Shown: positions 44,708 to 54,408, numbered from the stretch's first letter. The stretch is DNA of 60,567 bases from Symploca sp. SIO3C6 (GCA_010692425.1 JAAHHJ010000028.1:22435-83001); one strand, 5' to 3'. Notes: generated by a model not told the origin, from the letters alone. Numbers and translations are program-made.

Positions 44708-45445
44708 ATGAAACGTCGCTTCACGGGTCTCACAGATCCGGGACTAATTCGCACAGTCAACCAGGATGATTACTATATCGACCCTGATGGGCGCTTTTTC
44801 ATTGTTGCCGATGGCATGGGAGGTCATGCTGGTGGGCAAGAAGCCTCTCACATTGCCAAGGAGGCGATTGAGGGCTATTTGAGGCAAAACTGGCTCTCAA
44901 ACGCTCCTTCCCAAGAGTTGCTTGAGCAAGCTATTTACCAAGCTAATCAAGCGATTTTACTAGATCAACAACAGCACCCAGAACGCTCAGATATGGGTAC
45001 CACAGCGGTTGTGGTCATATTTCGCCAAGATCAGTCTTGGTTTGCCCATGTGGGAGACTCTAGGCTCTATCGGTTAAGAAATTCAAATCTAGAGCAAATT
45101 ACTGAAGATCACACCTGGGTAGCCAAAGCCATGAAAGCAGGTGAGATTACTCCAGAGCAAGCTAGAACTCATCAATGGCGTCACGTTTTGTCCCAATGTC
45201 TAGGTCGCAAAGACTTGCATCAAGTTGATGTTAAGCCGATGGATGTGGAACCGGGAGACCGCTTGTTACTGTGTACTGATGGTCTGACCGAAGAACTATC
45301 TGACCCCATTATTGCTCAAAGTCTCCAGCCAGATCTTAGTGGTGAACAAACTGCTACTCTTCTCGTTGAGGCGGCTAAGCAAAATGGTGGTAAAGATAAC
45401 ATCACCGTTGTAATCGTTGAAATCGAGGACAGTAGCAAAAAATAA
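44708..45445 (+). CDS. pphA: PP2C-type protein phosphatase, PphA-like
   Basis: This 245-aa bacterial PP2C phosphatase has metal-binding motifs in 'VNQDDYY', 'VADGMGGHAGG', 'VGDSRLYRL', 'LCTDGLTEEL' and 'KDNITVVIV'. Its sequence, especially 'DHTWVAKAM' and 'WRHVLSQCLGRKDL', closely resembles the cyanobacterial PphA that dephosphorylates the nitrogen regulator PII; ortholog status is inferred from memory. I chose the ATG at 44708 because the product then starts MKRRFTGLTDPGLIR, at the first beta strand of the fold. It follows the ABC1 kinase gene by 34 bp. Given several kinases nearby, it may also act on them. Confidence 0.85.
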   Translation: MKRRFTGLTDPGLIRTVNQDDYYIDPDGRFFIVADGMGGHAGGQEASHIAKEAIEGYLRQNWLSNAPSQELLEQAIYQANQAILLDQQQHPERSDMGTTAVVVIFRQDQSWFAHVGDSRLYRLRNSNLEQITEDHTWVAKAMKAGEITPEQARTHQWRHVLSQCLGRKDLHQVDVKPMDVEPGDRLLLCTDGLTEELSDPIIAQSLQPDLSGEQTATLLVEAAKQNGGKDNITVVIVEIEDSSKK

Positions 45446-45896
45446 CTCTAACTAGCAGTAATCTATGTTCAAAGAAAGCCGATTGAATCTTGGCATTCAA
45501 GGTTGTGCAAGCAAACTTTGGAAACTCAATTGAGCTGAATCAAGGCTATTTTAAAGTGGATGTGCTATTGGAGCAGTGTATTTTGCCAAGTTGATACCAG
45601 AAATACATTCCTCCAAATGAATTTATGCTTATTGATCACAGTTTGGTCAAGACAGATCCTGATACTACTTGGCACAATAGAATAATATGAAATATCAATA
45701 CCATGATATTTATATATAGCATCTCCTGATCTCAGTTCAAATTGTCTAGACTGTAGACATAATTGAATTTAACACGCTCATGGCTAAAATAGCGCGCCCC
45801 AACTAAAAGCAATCACTTTCAGGGTGAGTAAAAATCTGATCTACCCTCTGGCTGTGAGGAAATCTCTGTAAAATTTATTGTTGGTCTGCTTGCCTC
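45446..45896. other. Gene-free region
   Basis: This 450-bp stretch has no supported gene and no clear repeat. It should carry the promoter of the response-regulator/histidine-kinase gene. Confidence 0.4.
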
Positions 45897-47018
45897 ATGA
45901 ATCCTTCGGTTCCGACTCACTCCTCAAAAACTGACCGCATCCTGATTGTGGATGATTCGACCGACAACTTGTTCTTGGTACAAACGATCTTGGAAGAGGA
46001 GGGGTATGAAATTAGTTTAGCCGAGGATGGTTGGGCTGCCTTGGAGCAGATTCAAAAATTCTTGCCAGATTTAGTGCTGCTGGATGTAATGATGCCGGGA
46101 ATGGATGGCTTTGAGGTAACTAAACGCATCCGTGAAAATCCACAGTTGCCTTTTATCCCGATTTTGCTAATTACTGCTCATGATCAGCCAAGCGTGGCAC
46201 AAGGACTGGACACAGGCGCAGATGATTTTATTCGTAAGCCGGTGCAAGTTGACGAATTACTCGCAAGGGTCAGATCGCTGTTGCGCCTAAAACATAGTGT
46301 TGATGAACGTGACCAAATCGCTCGCCAGCGAGAAGACTTTGTCTCACGCCTAACCCATGACTTGCGGACGCCCTTAGTGGCAGCAGATCGAATGTTGATG
46401 CTGTTCCAACAGGGAGCTTTTGGAGAACTGCCATCAGGAATGGATGAAGCAATTGTCACCATGGCTCAAAGCAACAGTAATTTGTTGACAATGGTTAATA
46501 CTCTTCTAGAAGTTTATCGCTTTGAAGCTGGTCGCAAAAATCTTTGCTTCTCACTCATTGATCTGAGGGAAATAGTTGAAGAAGTAGCCAAAGAACTATC
46601 TCCTCTGGCAAGTTCCAAAGGTCTTGAACTTAAATACCACAATACACAACAAATTAACTCAAAAGTGATTGGCGATCGCCTAGAACTACGCCGAGTACTC
46701 ACTAACCTGGTGGGAAATTCGATTAAATTCTCAGACCAAGGCTCAGTAGAAGTTCGTTTGAACAATATCCCCGTCGAGAACAAACCGGGGGATTATTGGG
46801 TACTCCTACAAGTTCAAGACACTGGTCCTGGCATATCTCTAGAAGACCAGAAGATAATCTTTGAGCGCTTTCGTCCGGGTAGTCACAAGCGCTCTGGCAG
46901 TGGTTTGGGACTACATCTATCTAAACGAATAATAGAGGCTCACGATGGCACTGTTGAAGTTGATTCCGAACTGGGGCAAGGTAGTTTGTTTACTGTAAGC
47001 TTGCCCAGTTCTCAATAA
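45897..47018 (+). CDS. Hybrid response regulator - histidine kinase (REC-HisKA-HATPase)
   Basis: This 373-aa cytoplasmic protein has an N-terminal receiver (about residues 14-130; phospho-acceptor Asp in 'LVLLDVMMPGMDG'), a HisKA dimerisation domain with the H-box 'LTHDLRTPLV' (about residue 153) and a HATPase domain with the N-box 'LTNLVGNSIKF', G1 'DTGPGIS' and G2 'GSGLGLHLSK'. All catalytic residues are present. It has no sensor domain and no membrane helix, so the receiver probably takes phosphate from another kinase and controls the output kinase. Such REC-HK proteins are common in cyanobacteria. No partner regulator is adjacent; the next gene is a TPR protein. Confidence 0.9.
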   Translation: MNPSVPTHSSKTDRILIVDDSTDNLFLVQTILEEEGYEISLAEDGWAALEQIQKFLPDLVLLDVMMPGMDGFEVTKRIRENPQLPFIPILLITAHDQPSVAQGLDTGADDFIRKPVQVDELLARVRSLLRLKHSVDERDQIARQREDFVSRLTHDLRTPLVAADRMLMLFQQGAFGELPSGMDEAIVTMAQSNSNLLTMVNTLLEVYRFEAGRKNLCFSLIDLREIVEEVAKELSPLASSKGLELKYHNTQQINSKVIGDRLELRRVLTNLVGNSIKFSDQGSVEVRLNNIPVENKPGDYWVLLQVQDTGPGISLEDQKIIFERFRPGSHKRSGSGLGLHLSKRIIEAHDGTVEVDSELGQGSLFTVSLPSSQ

Positions 47019-47198
47019 AGTACTTAGGGACTTCCAAGTAAACAAATATCCAATCGAGCAGGGGGAAATGGGAAAATGGGGAAAAGAATCCTTAGATGGT
47101 GTTTTAAGTAAATTGGATAATCTATTTCTTGAAGTTCCCTCAAAAGATGGTTGTAAATCAACTTAACTATAAACTTAATTATTTATTGAGATTTACTT

Positions 47199-49061
47199 GT
47201 GAGCGATCGCTACTTCCAGCTAATTGATGAAATTGTGGCAGCCACCCTCAAAGGCAAAATCAGATCTAAAGGGCAGGTTTATCAAATGCTGTTGCAAGGA
47301 GTCAGCAGTGGCACTGGAGAAATTCTAGAGCGTTGCCTAGAGGAGCGTTTACTAATTACCCAGCAGCAGGTAGACAGCGCTGCCAGCGAATTTAAGCAAG
47401 CCAAAGCGATGCGAACCCTAAGGGCGCTCAAAACTATCAGTAGTGAATGGGAAAAAGTACAGGAGCAAAAGCAAGTCTCAGAAGCAATCAACACTGCAAT
47501 TGCCGCAATTACCACAGCTTCATCAGCTGAGCGTCTGGCAGCCTTATTACGAATGATTGATCCCAATCAGCAGCAGGTACTCAACTGGAGACAACTGGCT
47601 GAGTTAGCCAAAAATCTCCAGCAACAGTCACAGCAAATATCCGATCCTGACAGTGCTGCCGAAGTACAGATGCTCTCAGCAGGGATCACTGCCGGCTTAG
47701 CATCCTGGCAACGATTGGAAGATCATCTAGTAAGCTGGATTTACGACCAAGGTCAAGGCAAAATCGGATTTGAGGGTAGTCCCGAACAGCGTGGACCATG
47801 GGCATTGTGGGCAAAGCAGGTGAAAAGCCCTTTACCGCAGTCGCTGTTTCAAGCCCTAGCACTCAATCAACCGCTAAGTGAATGGATAACTCAAGACCTG
47901 AGTATGGATCTTAGTTCCTGGGTGGAACTGACAGTTGTTCTCCAATGCTTGCAGCGTGGACTAGTAAGCTGGTGTGACAAAATGGTTTATGACTCCAAGA
48001 TAGGGGCAAAGCTGTCAATCTCCACGTTTCTTTTCTTTGCAGTAGTTTGGTCACACCTAGCTAATGCCTTGCATCAGAAAAGTGCTAGCGTTGGACATGA
48101 ACGTTTAATCAATGGTTGTTTTCAGGTCTGTCTGCAAATTCTCCGTGCTTTTTCCCATCGCCCATATTTCCCCCTCTACGGTGGCGTCTTTGCTAACTTG
48201 AATGGCAAGTATCTTAAGGATGCTCTAGACTACCTAGATCAACCACTGCGACAAGTTGAAGGTACCCAGGAAAAAGCGCGCATTTTGACATGGTTAGGTT
48301 ATTCTCTGCGCGCTCAAGGTAAATATGGACGGGCAAATGATTTCCATCAGCAAGCATTAGAGATTGCTCGCCATGCAGGAGATCAAATTTGTGAGATTGC
48401 TAACTTCAATCACCTGAGTAGAATTTGTGCTGCCCAGAGAAATTATCCTGAGGCAATTAACTACAGCCAAAGGGCATTGATGCTCTCTCGTCAAACTGGA
48501 GACAAGTTAGGAGAAGCTAATGCCTTAACCAATCTAGGCTATAGTGAAGTGTTTCAAGCTCAGCAGCAGGGATTGGTAGAGGCTGAAGTATATGAAAGAG
48601 CAATTTACTACCTCGAACAAGGCAAGCAGTCTTTGGAGAAATTAGGAGATAGACAAAGCCAAGCTCTGTGTTTGAGCAGTCTGGGCATTGCCCACGTTGT
48701 CATTGAACAACCGCAAACAGCGATTACTTACCTGGAACAAGGCTGGCAAGCTGCTCAATTTTCTGGTGATTTGTATCTCCAAGGACTAAACCTAGCATAC
48801 CTGGCTCAAGCTTGCTACAGTACCCAAAACCTAGAACAAGCAGTATACACTGGCTGCTTAGGGGCTTACTTTTTAGAGCAAATTGGCTCAAATGATTGGC
48901 GTCAACCCGCAGGCTTACTAGCAATTTTACAGGGTCAATTGGGAATGGAGGCTTTTCAAGACTTGTTGGTGCAGCAGCGCTCGAAAGTTATTCCCTTGAT
49001 TGGTGTTGACGGTTATGAGTATATTCCCCAACTACTGGCAAAGTATCGGGAGTCGATTTAG
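47199..49061 (+). CDS. TPR-repeat protein, cyanobacterial
   Basis: This 620-aa soluble protein has a conserved N-terminal helical region ('YFQLIDEIVAATLKGKIRSK', 'MLLQGVSSGTGEILERCL') and a middle domain that I cannot name. TPR repeats cover about residues 360-570 ('ILTWLGYSLRAQGKYGRANDF', 'NALTNLGYSEVFQAQ', 'CLSSLGIAHVV'). It starts at GTG 47199, inside a HIP1 site; the N-terminus MSDRYFQLIDEI is the kind usually seen in this family. There is no signal peptide or membrane helix. It may act as a scaffold for the upstream hybrid kinase, judged only from position. Confidence 0.75.
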   Translation: MSDRYFQLIDEIVAATLKGKIRSKGQVYQMLLQGVSSGTGEILERCLEERLLITQQQVDSAASEFKQAKAMRTLRALKTISSEWEKVQEQKQVSEAINTAIAAITTASSAERLAALLRMIDPNQQQVLNWRQLAELAKNLQQQSQQISDPDSAAEVQMLSAGITAGLASWQRLEDHLVSWIYDQGQGKIGFEGSPEQRGPWALWAKQVKSPLPQSLFQALALNQPLSEWITQDLSMDLSSWVELTVVLQCLQRGLVSWCDKMVYDSKIGAKLSISTFLFFAVVWSHLANALHQKSASVGHERLINGCFQVCLQILRAFSHRPYFPLYGGVFANLNGKYLKDALDYLDQPLRQVEGTQEKARILTWLGYSLRAQGKYGRANDFHQQALEIARHAGDQICEIANFNHLSRICAAQRNYPEAINYSQRALMLSRQTGDKLGEANALTNLGYSEVFQAQQQGLVEAEVYERAIYYLEQGKQSLEKLGDRQSQALCLSSLGIAHVVIEQPQTAITYLEQGWQAAQFSGDLYLQGLNLAYLAQACYSTQNLEQAVYTGCLGAYFLEQIGSNDWRQPAGLLAILQGQLGMEAFQDLLVQQRSKVIPLIGVDGYEYIPQLLAKYRESI

Positions 49062-49198
49062 AGTTCATGGCTCATGGTTCATGGTTCATGGTTCATGGTT
49101 CATGGTACGCGCTCCGCGCATGCTGGGCAAACATGGGGTTGGTATTCGGTAGTTGTGGAATAATTTTCCAATGAACAATCAACAATGAACCATGAGCA
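49062..49198. repeat. Inverted pair of heptamer arrays around a spacer core (second locus)
   Basis: The left array is GTTCATG/GCTCATG, six units (49062-49103). The right array is ATGAACA, ATCAACA, ATGAACC, ATGAGCA (49171-49198). The spacer contains GGTATTCGGTAGTTGTGGAA, closely related to the spacer at 21768-21783. The right array ends 6 bp before the rsmB start codon. Confidence 0.8.
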
Positions 49199-49204
49199 AT
49201 CCCT

Positions 49205-50572
49205 ATGCAAAATCCTCGCCAGTTAGCTTTTCTAGCACTCCGGGAAATCCAGGGGCGGGGTGCCTTCACAGATATTGCCCTCAACCGGATACTGCAAACT
49301 GCCGAATTAAGCAGTGCTGATAGGCGTTTGGTCACGGAGTTGGTTTATGGGAGTGTTAGAAGAGAACGAACCCTTGATGCCTTAATTGACCAATTGGGGA
49401 AAAAGAAAGCCCATCAGCAACCCCCAGACTTTCGTACAATTCTCCATATAGGCTTTTACCAACTGCGCTATCAAGACCGAATCCCTGCCTCGGCTGCTGT
49501 CAATACCACAGTGGATTTAGCCAAAAAAAATGGTTTCAAAGGACTAGCTGGTGTCGTTAATGGTATGCTACGGCAATATTTGCGTCTGGCAAATGTTAGT
49601 AGTGATTTCAAGCCAACCAATGTCAAATCAAGTGACCCTTTGCAGTTGCCAACAGAACCTATAGAACACTTGGGCATTTTGCATAGCTTTCCCAACTGGA
49701 TTATCAAAATGTGGTGGGAACAGCTAGGTTACCAAGAAACGGAACAGCTTTGTCAATGGTTCAACCAGTCCCCAACTATTGATTTGCGCGTTAATTCCCT
49801 CAGGGCTTCAATTGAGGAAGTTGAGGCAACTATGCAAGCAGCTGGTGTTGATGTACGTCGCCTACCTCAACTGCCCCAAGCACTGCGAATAATTGGTGGC
49901 ACTGGTGCAATCCAACAGCTACCTGGATTTAAAGAGGGTTGGTGGACAATTCAAGACGCTAGCGCTCAACTGGTGAGCCATCTGCTTGACCCTCAACCTG
50001 GTAATCTTGTGATTGATGCTTGTGCTGCACCAGGGGGAAAGACAACCCATATTGCCGAACTTATGGCGGATCGGGGTAAAATTTGGGCTTGCGATCGCGC
50101 TGCCTCTCGCCTGAAAAAAGTAACAGAAAATGCCCAAAGATTGCAATTAAAATCAATTCAAATTTGTACTGGTGATAGCCGCGATTTCACCCAATTTACC
50201 AACTTAGCAGATAGAGTTTTAGTGGATGCTCCCTGCTCCGGATTAGGTACACTCCACCGACGCCCTGACATCCGTTGGCACATTACCCCAGAGAAAGTCA
50301 AGGAACTGACATTACTCCAGGGAGGCATATTAGCACAAGCAGCTACTTGGGTCAAACCTGGGGGCATCTTAGTTTATGCTACCTGCACCCTAAATCCCCA
50401 GGAGAATGAAGCCGTGATTGAGTCATTTCTGGAGACTCATTCCCACTGGCAAATTGAACCACCGCCTCCTGATTCACTGCTGGTTGACTTTTCAAAGCCG
50501 CAAGGTTGGCTTCAAGTATGGCCTAGCAGGCATCAGATGGATGGTTTTTTTATGGTGCGATTGAAGTGTTAA
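49205..50572 (+). CDS. rsmB: 16S rRNA (cytosine-5)-methyltransferase RsmB
   Basis: This 455-aa enzyme methylates C967 of 16S rRNA. An N-terminal NusB-like helical domain ('RQLAFLALREIQGRGAFTDIAL', 'RRLVTELVYGSVRRE') is followed by the Rossmann methyltransferase domain with the SAM-binding 'DACAAPGGKTTH'. The two catalytic Cys motifs are 'DAPCSGLGTLHRRPD' and 'YATCTLNPQENE'. All are intact and the length is normal. The ATG at 49205 follows directly on a heptamer array, so the usual ribosome-binding site seems replaced by repeat sequence (ATGAGCAATCCCT). Confidence 0.95.
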   Translation: MQNPRQLAFLALREIQGRGAFTDIALNRILQTAELSSADRRLVTELVYGSVRRERTLDALIDQLGKKKAHQQPPDFRTILHIGFYQLRYQDRIPASAAVNTTVDLAKKNGFKGLAGVVNGMLRQYLRLANVSSDFKPTNVKSSDPLQLPTEPIEHLGILHSFPNWIIKMWWEQLGYQETEQLCQWFNQSPTIDLRVNSLRASIEEVEATMQAAGVDVRRLPQLPQALRIIGGTGAIQQLPGFKEGWWTIQDASAQLVSHLLDPQPGNLVIDACAAPGGKTTHIAELMADRGKIWACDRAASRLKKVTENAQRLQLKSIQICTGDSRDFTQFTNLADRVLVDAPCSGLGTLHRRPDIRWHITPEKVKELTLLQGGILAQAATWVKPGGILVYATCTLNPQENEAVIESFLETHSHWQIEPPPPDSLLVDFSKPQGWLQVWPSRHQMDGFFMVRLKC

Positions 50573-50627
50573 CTACTACCTGGATAAGGTTCCTGGCTCC
50601 TGTAAACAAATTGAATCAGTAAAAGTG

Positions 50628-51764
50628 TTATTGCTGATTAACCGCTTCCAACCTCCGGTTAGCTAATTCTACTGCCAACTCAATAGCAGCTTTCATACTG
50701 GTAGGATTAGCAATACCTTGACCTGCAATATCGAAGGCTGTGCCATGATCAGGGGAAGTGCGCACAAAAGGTAAACCAATAGTGGTGTTGATTGCTCGGT
50801 CAAAAGCCATTAATTTGACTGGGATTAAGCCTTGGTCATGATAAAGTGCTAGGTAGGCATCGGGGAGATTTGGGATTATAGATTTTGGATTTTGGATGGG
50901 AGTGTTGTTTTTTTCTTTGATGGTGCTCTCTCCATACCAGGCTTGAGCTGGTTTCACCCAGAGAGTGTCCGGTGGTACTGGTCCATGTAATTGAACTCTA
51001 GGACGCTGACGGCACTCTTGTTCTAGCCAGGGGATCAACCAATCTTGTTCTTCACTACCCAATTGACCTTGCTCCCCACTATGAGGGTTCAATCCAGAAA
51101 TCGCAATCCGGGGTATCTCCAAGCCAAAGTCAAATCGCAAGCACTCCTCCAGCAAGTCTAGTTTAGCTCTCATGAGTTCAGGTGTGAGAGTATCTGCTAC
51201 TTGACGTAGGGGAATATGTGTAGTTGCTAACAGAGTTCGCAATAAATAGCCCGTGTGAGGCGACCGCGCCACAAATAACATACCAAATTTCTTGACACCA
51301 GAGTACTGAGCTAGCACCTCAGTTTGACCAGGGTACTCGTGTCCAGCAGCTTTCCATAAAGATTTAGCAATTGGCGCGGTTACGATGCCATCGAACTCCC
51401 CTGCCAGAGTGCGTTTGATCGCAGCTTCCAGATAAGCAAAACTAGCCATACCACTAGCAGCATTACCTATACCTGTAGTAATTTTATCTTCAGTTGACTT
51501 TTCTAACTCAAGATCGATAATTGATAATTGCTCTGGATTTGCCACCTCAAGATTATGCTGTTTTAGCTTGATGTAGGCTGCTTGTAACAGTGAACGGCTG
51601 CCAATCACAGTAAATTTACAATTGGCGATAACCTTTGGATCTCCCAGCGCCTTGAGAATTACTTCTGGCCCAATTCCTGCTGGATCCCCCAAAGTGATGA
51701 CTAGGTGAGGGCGTTTTAACTGCCAACTGAGTTGATTCGTAAAGAAAGTTTTCCCAGTTTTCAT
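50628..51764 (-). CDS. pdxA: 4-hydroxythreonine-4-phosphate dehydrogenase PdxA, with repeat-derived insertion
   Basis: PdxA oxidises 4-phosphohydroxy-L-threonine in pyridoxal-phosphate synthesis. It starts '[23 protein letters not shown]', and metal-site His residues are visible in '[11 protein letters not shown]', '[10 protein letters not shown]' and '[13 protein letters not shown]'. About 20 extra residues (from '[10 protein letters not shown]' to 'KSIIPNL') sit just before '[12 protein letters not shown]' compared with the family as I recall it. They are encoded by a heptamer array (50869-50896) and its flanks. The frame and all catalytic motifs are kept. I chose the ATG 51762-51764; a TTG at 51776 lies upstream. 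The gene is convergent with rsmB. Confidence 0.93.
   Translation of the reverse strand: MKTGKTFFTNQLSWQLKRPHLVITLGDPAGIGPEVILKALGDPKVIANCKFTVIGSRSLLQAAYIKLKQHNLEVANPEQLSIIDLELEKSTEDKITTGIGNAASGMASFAYLEAAIKRTLAGEFDGIVTAPIAKSLWKAAGHEYPGQTEVLAQYSGVKKFGMLFVARSPHTGYLLRTLLATTHIPLRQVADTLTPELMRAKLDLLEECLRFDFGLEIPRIAISGLNPHSGEQGQLGSEEQDWLIPWLEQECRQRPRVQLHGPVPPDTLWVKPAQAWYGESTIKEKNNTPIQNPKSIIPNLPDAYLALYHDQGLIPVKLMAFDRAINTTIGLPFVRTSPDHGTAFDIAGQGIANPTSMKAAIELAVELANRRLEAVNQQ
50869..50896 (-). repeat. Heptamer (TTTTGGA) array inside pdxA coding sequence
   Basis: Four 7-mers (TTTGGGA, TTATAGA, TTTTGGA, TTTTGGA) lie in frame within pdxA. On the coding strand they read TCCAAAA-type repeats, a unit common in cyanobacterial intergenic STRRs. 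They encode part of the extra loop. Confidence 0.7.
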
Positions 51765-51902
51765 ATTTAGAGCCAATCTAATTCTGTGTCAATGCCACCG
51801 CAGGTAAGCCTTCTTGAGGTAAATTTAACTTAATCTGGCGAAATTACCCACCCTCAACGTAGGGGTGCAGCGCCGCGTACCCCTATAGGTGAGAAGGTAT
51901 AG

Positions 51903-51926
51903 TTAGTGTCTAGTGTCTAGTGTTCT
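51903..51926 (+). repeat. Short TAGTGTC heptamer array upstream of petM
   Basis: About three TAGTGTC-like units lie 15 bp ahead of the petM Shine-Dalgarno sequence. They could affect its leader, but nothing in the sequence shows this. Confidence 0.5.
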
Positions 51927-51941
51927 CATTTTTTATCGAGC

Positions 51942-51947
51942 AAGGAG
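51942..51947 (+). promoter_or_regulatory. Strong ribosome-binding site of petM
   Basis: AAGGAG lies 10 bases before the petM ATG and fixes the start of this very short gene. Confidence 0.8.
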
Positions 51948-51957
51948 ACGAAAAACA

Positions 51958-52068
51958 ATGGACGGTGAAATGTTAAACGCAGCAGTATTGTCCTTTACCC
52001 TAATTCTAGTGGGCTTGGGCTTGGGCTTTTTATTGCTCAAAATCCAAGGCGGAGAAGAAGAAGCTTAA
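51958..52068 (+). CDS. petM: Cytochrome b6f complex subunit PetM (36 aa)
   Basis: I translated this short frame by hand: 36 residues starting [13 protein letters not shown], with a single membrane helix ('[15 protein letters not shown]') and the ending 'KIQGGEEEA'. This fits PetM, the small subunit VII of the thylakoid cytochrome b6f complex, in length, topology and C-terminal motif. A strong AAGGAG lies 10 bases upstream. It is followed 153 bp later by ycf39, a pairing of two photosynthesis genes that I recall from other cyanobacteria. Confidence 0.93.
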   Translation: MDGEMLNAAVLSFTLILVGLGLGFLLLKIQGGEEEA

Positions 52069-52101
52069 GGAAACTTAAACCAGAATTATCCATAGTTCGC
52101 G

Positions 52102-52149
52102 GTTCATTGCCTCTGTCTATGAGAATCCATGAACCATGAACTATGAACC
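52102..52149. repeat. Short inverted heptamer units between petM and ycf39
   Basis: One GTTCATT unit (52102-52108) faces ATGAACC, ATGAACT, ATGAACC (52129-52149). It is a small version of the inverted heptamer pairs at 21705 and 49062. Confidence 0.7.
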
Positions 52150-52221
52150 AATATTGGAAGAGAGTCAATCTATCTGATAGAATCTTATAGAAAGTTTAAG
52201 AATAATCACAAAAAATTCTGA

Positions 52222-53199
52222 ATGAATTTGTTGGTCGTGGGTGCAACAGGCACCTTGGGAAGACAGGTAGTTCGTCGAGCACTCGACGAAGACCATCAGG
52301 TGCGCTGCTTAGTACGTAGCCCACGCAAGGCAACCTTTCTCAAAGAATGGGGAGCCGAAATTGTACAGGGCAACCTCTGTGTCCCTGAAACTTTGCCAAA
52401 AGCCTTGGAAGGTATAGATGCTGTTATCGATGTAGCAACGTCTCGACCTACAGACTCCCTCTCCATCAAACAAGTGGACTGGGAGGGAAAAGTCTCACTG
52501 ATTCAGGCGGCGGCTGCTGCTGGGATTGAACGGTTCATTTTCTTTTCGATTCTCGATGCTGAGAAATTTCCTAAGGTGCCGCTGATGGAAATCAAGCGTT
52601 GTACGGAACTTTTCCTCGCAGAATCAGGATTGAAGTATACAATTTTGAGACCTTGTGGCTTTATGCAAGGGCTAATTGGGCAGTATGCGATTCCGATTTT
52701 GGATGGGCAAGCGGTGTGGATTACGGGAAATGCTTCTCCCATAGCTTACATGGACACTATTGATATTGCCAAATTTGCGGTTCGTGCCCTAGAAGTTACA
52801 GAAACAGAGAACCAGACTTTTCCTGTAGTAGGGACTCGCCCTTGGAGTTCCGAGGAAATCGTTGGTCTATGCGAAAGGTTATCAGGAAAAGATGCTAAAA
52901 TCGCCAGGCTGCCACTGGGGGTATTGCGAGCTATACGTCAAATTGTCAAATTTTTCCAGTGGGGCTGGAATATTGCTGACCGACTGACATTTGCTGAGGT
53001 GTTGGCAAGCGGGAAACCTCTAAATGCCCAGATGGAGGAAGTATATCAAGTATTCGGTCTGGATCCCAGGGAGACTACAACCTTAGAAGCCTACATGCAA
53101 GAATACTTTAACCGCATTATGAAGAAGCTCAAGGAAATCGACTACGAGAAAAACAGAGCTAAAAAGAAGAAAAAAACTCCTTTCAAATCAAGCTCCTAA
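52222..53199 (+). CDS. ycf39: Ycf39-type atypical SDR, photosystem II assembly factor
   Basis: This 325-aa protein of the atypical short-chain dehydrogenase (NmrA-like) group has an N-terminal NAD(P)-binding motif 'VVGATGTLGRQVVRRAL', 'ATSRPTD', 'AGIERFIFFSIL', 'YTILRPCGFMQGLIGQYA' and 'AYMDTIDIAKFAV'. These match Ycf39/HCF244, which binds high-light-inducible proteins and helps early D1/photosystem II assembly at the thylakoid. The SDR catalytic Tyr-x3-Lys is not present in usual form, as normal for this group. The C-terminus is Lys-rich ('KKKKKTPF'). The ATG at 52222 gives the family N-terminus. It is next to petM. Confidence 0.93.
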   Translation: MNLLVVGATGTLGRQVVRRALDEDHQVRCLVRSPRKATFLKEWGAEIVQGNLCVPETLPKALEGIDAVIDVATSRPTDSLSIKQVDWEGKVSLIQAAAAAGIERFIFFSILDAEKFPKVPLMEIKRCTELFLAESGLKYTILRPCGFMQGLIGQYAIPILDGQAVWITGNASPIAYMDTIDIAKFAVRALEVTETENQTFPVVGTRPWSSEEIVGLCERLSGKDAKIARLPLGVLRAIRQIVKFFQWGWNIADRLTFAEVLASGKPLNAQMEEVYQVFGLDPRETTTLEAYMQEYFNRIMKKLKEIDYEKNRAKKKKKTPFKSSS

Positions 53200-53484
53200 T
53201 CAGGATTAGCTCTCAAAGTGTGGATAATTCCATAAGTTATTGTAACATTGTCTAATTAAGGAAGATAAAGGACTTAATCTCAATTAGGGTTGACCAAATT
53301 AGATAGGAGCTGTCCAAATTAACTCAAGGAGTGAGCTTACTAATTTACTTATGAAGCTCCAGAAGCATCTACACTGCAAACGGGAGCTTGCCTCCTACTG
53401 AGAAAAATTCTTAGGGAAAGTCTTGATACATTAAGACTAAAATTTCCCTAAATTTTCCAGACTGTTTGACCATAACGCGGACTG

Positions 53485-54408
53485 GTGAGTGTGCGCAAAG
53501 TAGGGATCATCTACAATGACATCAAACCTGTGGCTTGTCGCGTCGCCACAGAGTTGAAAGACAAACTGAATGCCTTGGGTTGGGATGTCTGTATGGCCAC
53601 TGGCGTCGGCGGTATTCTCGGCTATTCACGTCCTAACTCTCCCATCTGTCATACGCCTATAGACAAGCTGGCACCTGCTGGTTTTGATGAGGAGATGGCT
53701 TTGGCAATTGTCCTGGGAGGAGATGGTACAGTTTTAGCAGCTTTTCGCCAAGTTGCTCCCTATGGTATTCCTTTACTGACAGTGAATACTGGTCATATGG
53801 GTTTCTTGACAGAAACTTATGTTAACCAAGTGTACTTTGCTTTGGAAAAGATAACAGCAGGGGAATATAAAGTTGAAGAACGGGCGATGTTGTTAGTACA
53901 GGTACTCCGAGATCATCATATTTGGTGGGAGGCACTGTGCTTGAATGAAATGGTATTACACCGAGAGCCTTTGACTTGCATGTGCCATTTTGAAGTGGAA
54001 ATTGGGCATCATGCACCTGTCGATATTGCTGCTGATGGTGTGATTATCTCCACTCCCACTGGTTCAACAGCTTATTCTATGAGTGCTGGGGGAGCAGTAG
54101 TAACACCTGATGTCCCTGTGCTGCAATTGATGCCCATTTGCCCCCATTCTTTAGCTAGTCGGGCGCTAGTGTTTGCTGATAGCGAAGCAGTAAAGATCTT
54201 TCCTGCAACTCCCAATCAGTTAGTGATGGTAGTTGATGGCAATGCGGGATGTTATGTATTGCCAGAAGATTTGGTGCAGGTAGAAAAATCGCCCTATAGT
54301 GCCAAATTTATTCGCTTGCAACCACCAGAATTCTTCCGACTTTTACGAGAAAAGTTAGGTTGGGGTTTGCCCCATATTGCCAAACCTACTTCAGTGGAGT
54401 TGCCCTAG
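53485..54408 (+). CDS. nadK: NAD kinase
   Basis: This 307-aa ATP-NAD kinase makes NADP from NAD. Visible motifs are '[13 protein letters not shown]' (GGDGT), '[12 protein letters not shown]', '[10 protein letters not shown]' (NE motif) and '[22 protein letters not shown]'. All are intact and the length is normal for cyanobacteria, many of which carry two paralogs. Starts are GTG 53485 or GTG 53491; the sequence does not decide. It is followed by an octamer and heptamer repeat block and then a convergent recombinase-like gene. Confidence 0.95.
   Translation: MSVRKVGIIYNDIKPVACRVATELKDKLNALGWDVCMATGVGGILGYSRPNSPICHTPIDKLAPAGFDEEMALAIVLGGDGTVLAAFRQVAPYGIPLLTVNTGHMGFLTETYVNQVYFALEKITAGEYKVEERAMLLVQVLRDHHIWWEALCLNEMVLHREPLTCMCHFEVEIGHHAPVDIAADGVIISTPTGSTAYSMSAGGAVVTPDVPVLQLMPICPHSLASRALVFADSEAVKIFPATPNQLVMVVDGNAGCYVLPEDLVQVEKSPYSAKFIRLQPPEFFRLLREKLGWGLPHIAKPTSVELP

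Noticed and set aside
50628-50640. tRNA-like GTTCAATCC motif in the pdxA region (near 51090)
   Set aside because: It lies inside a coding frame and no cloverleaf arms are present; no tRNA was found in the window.
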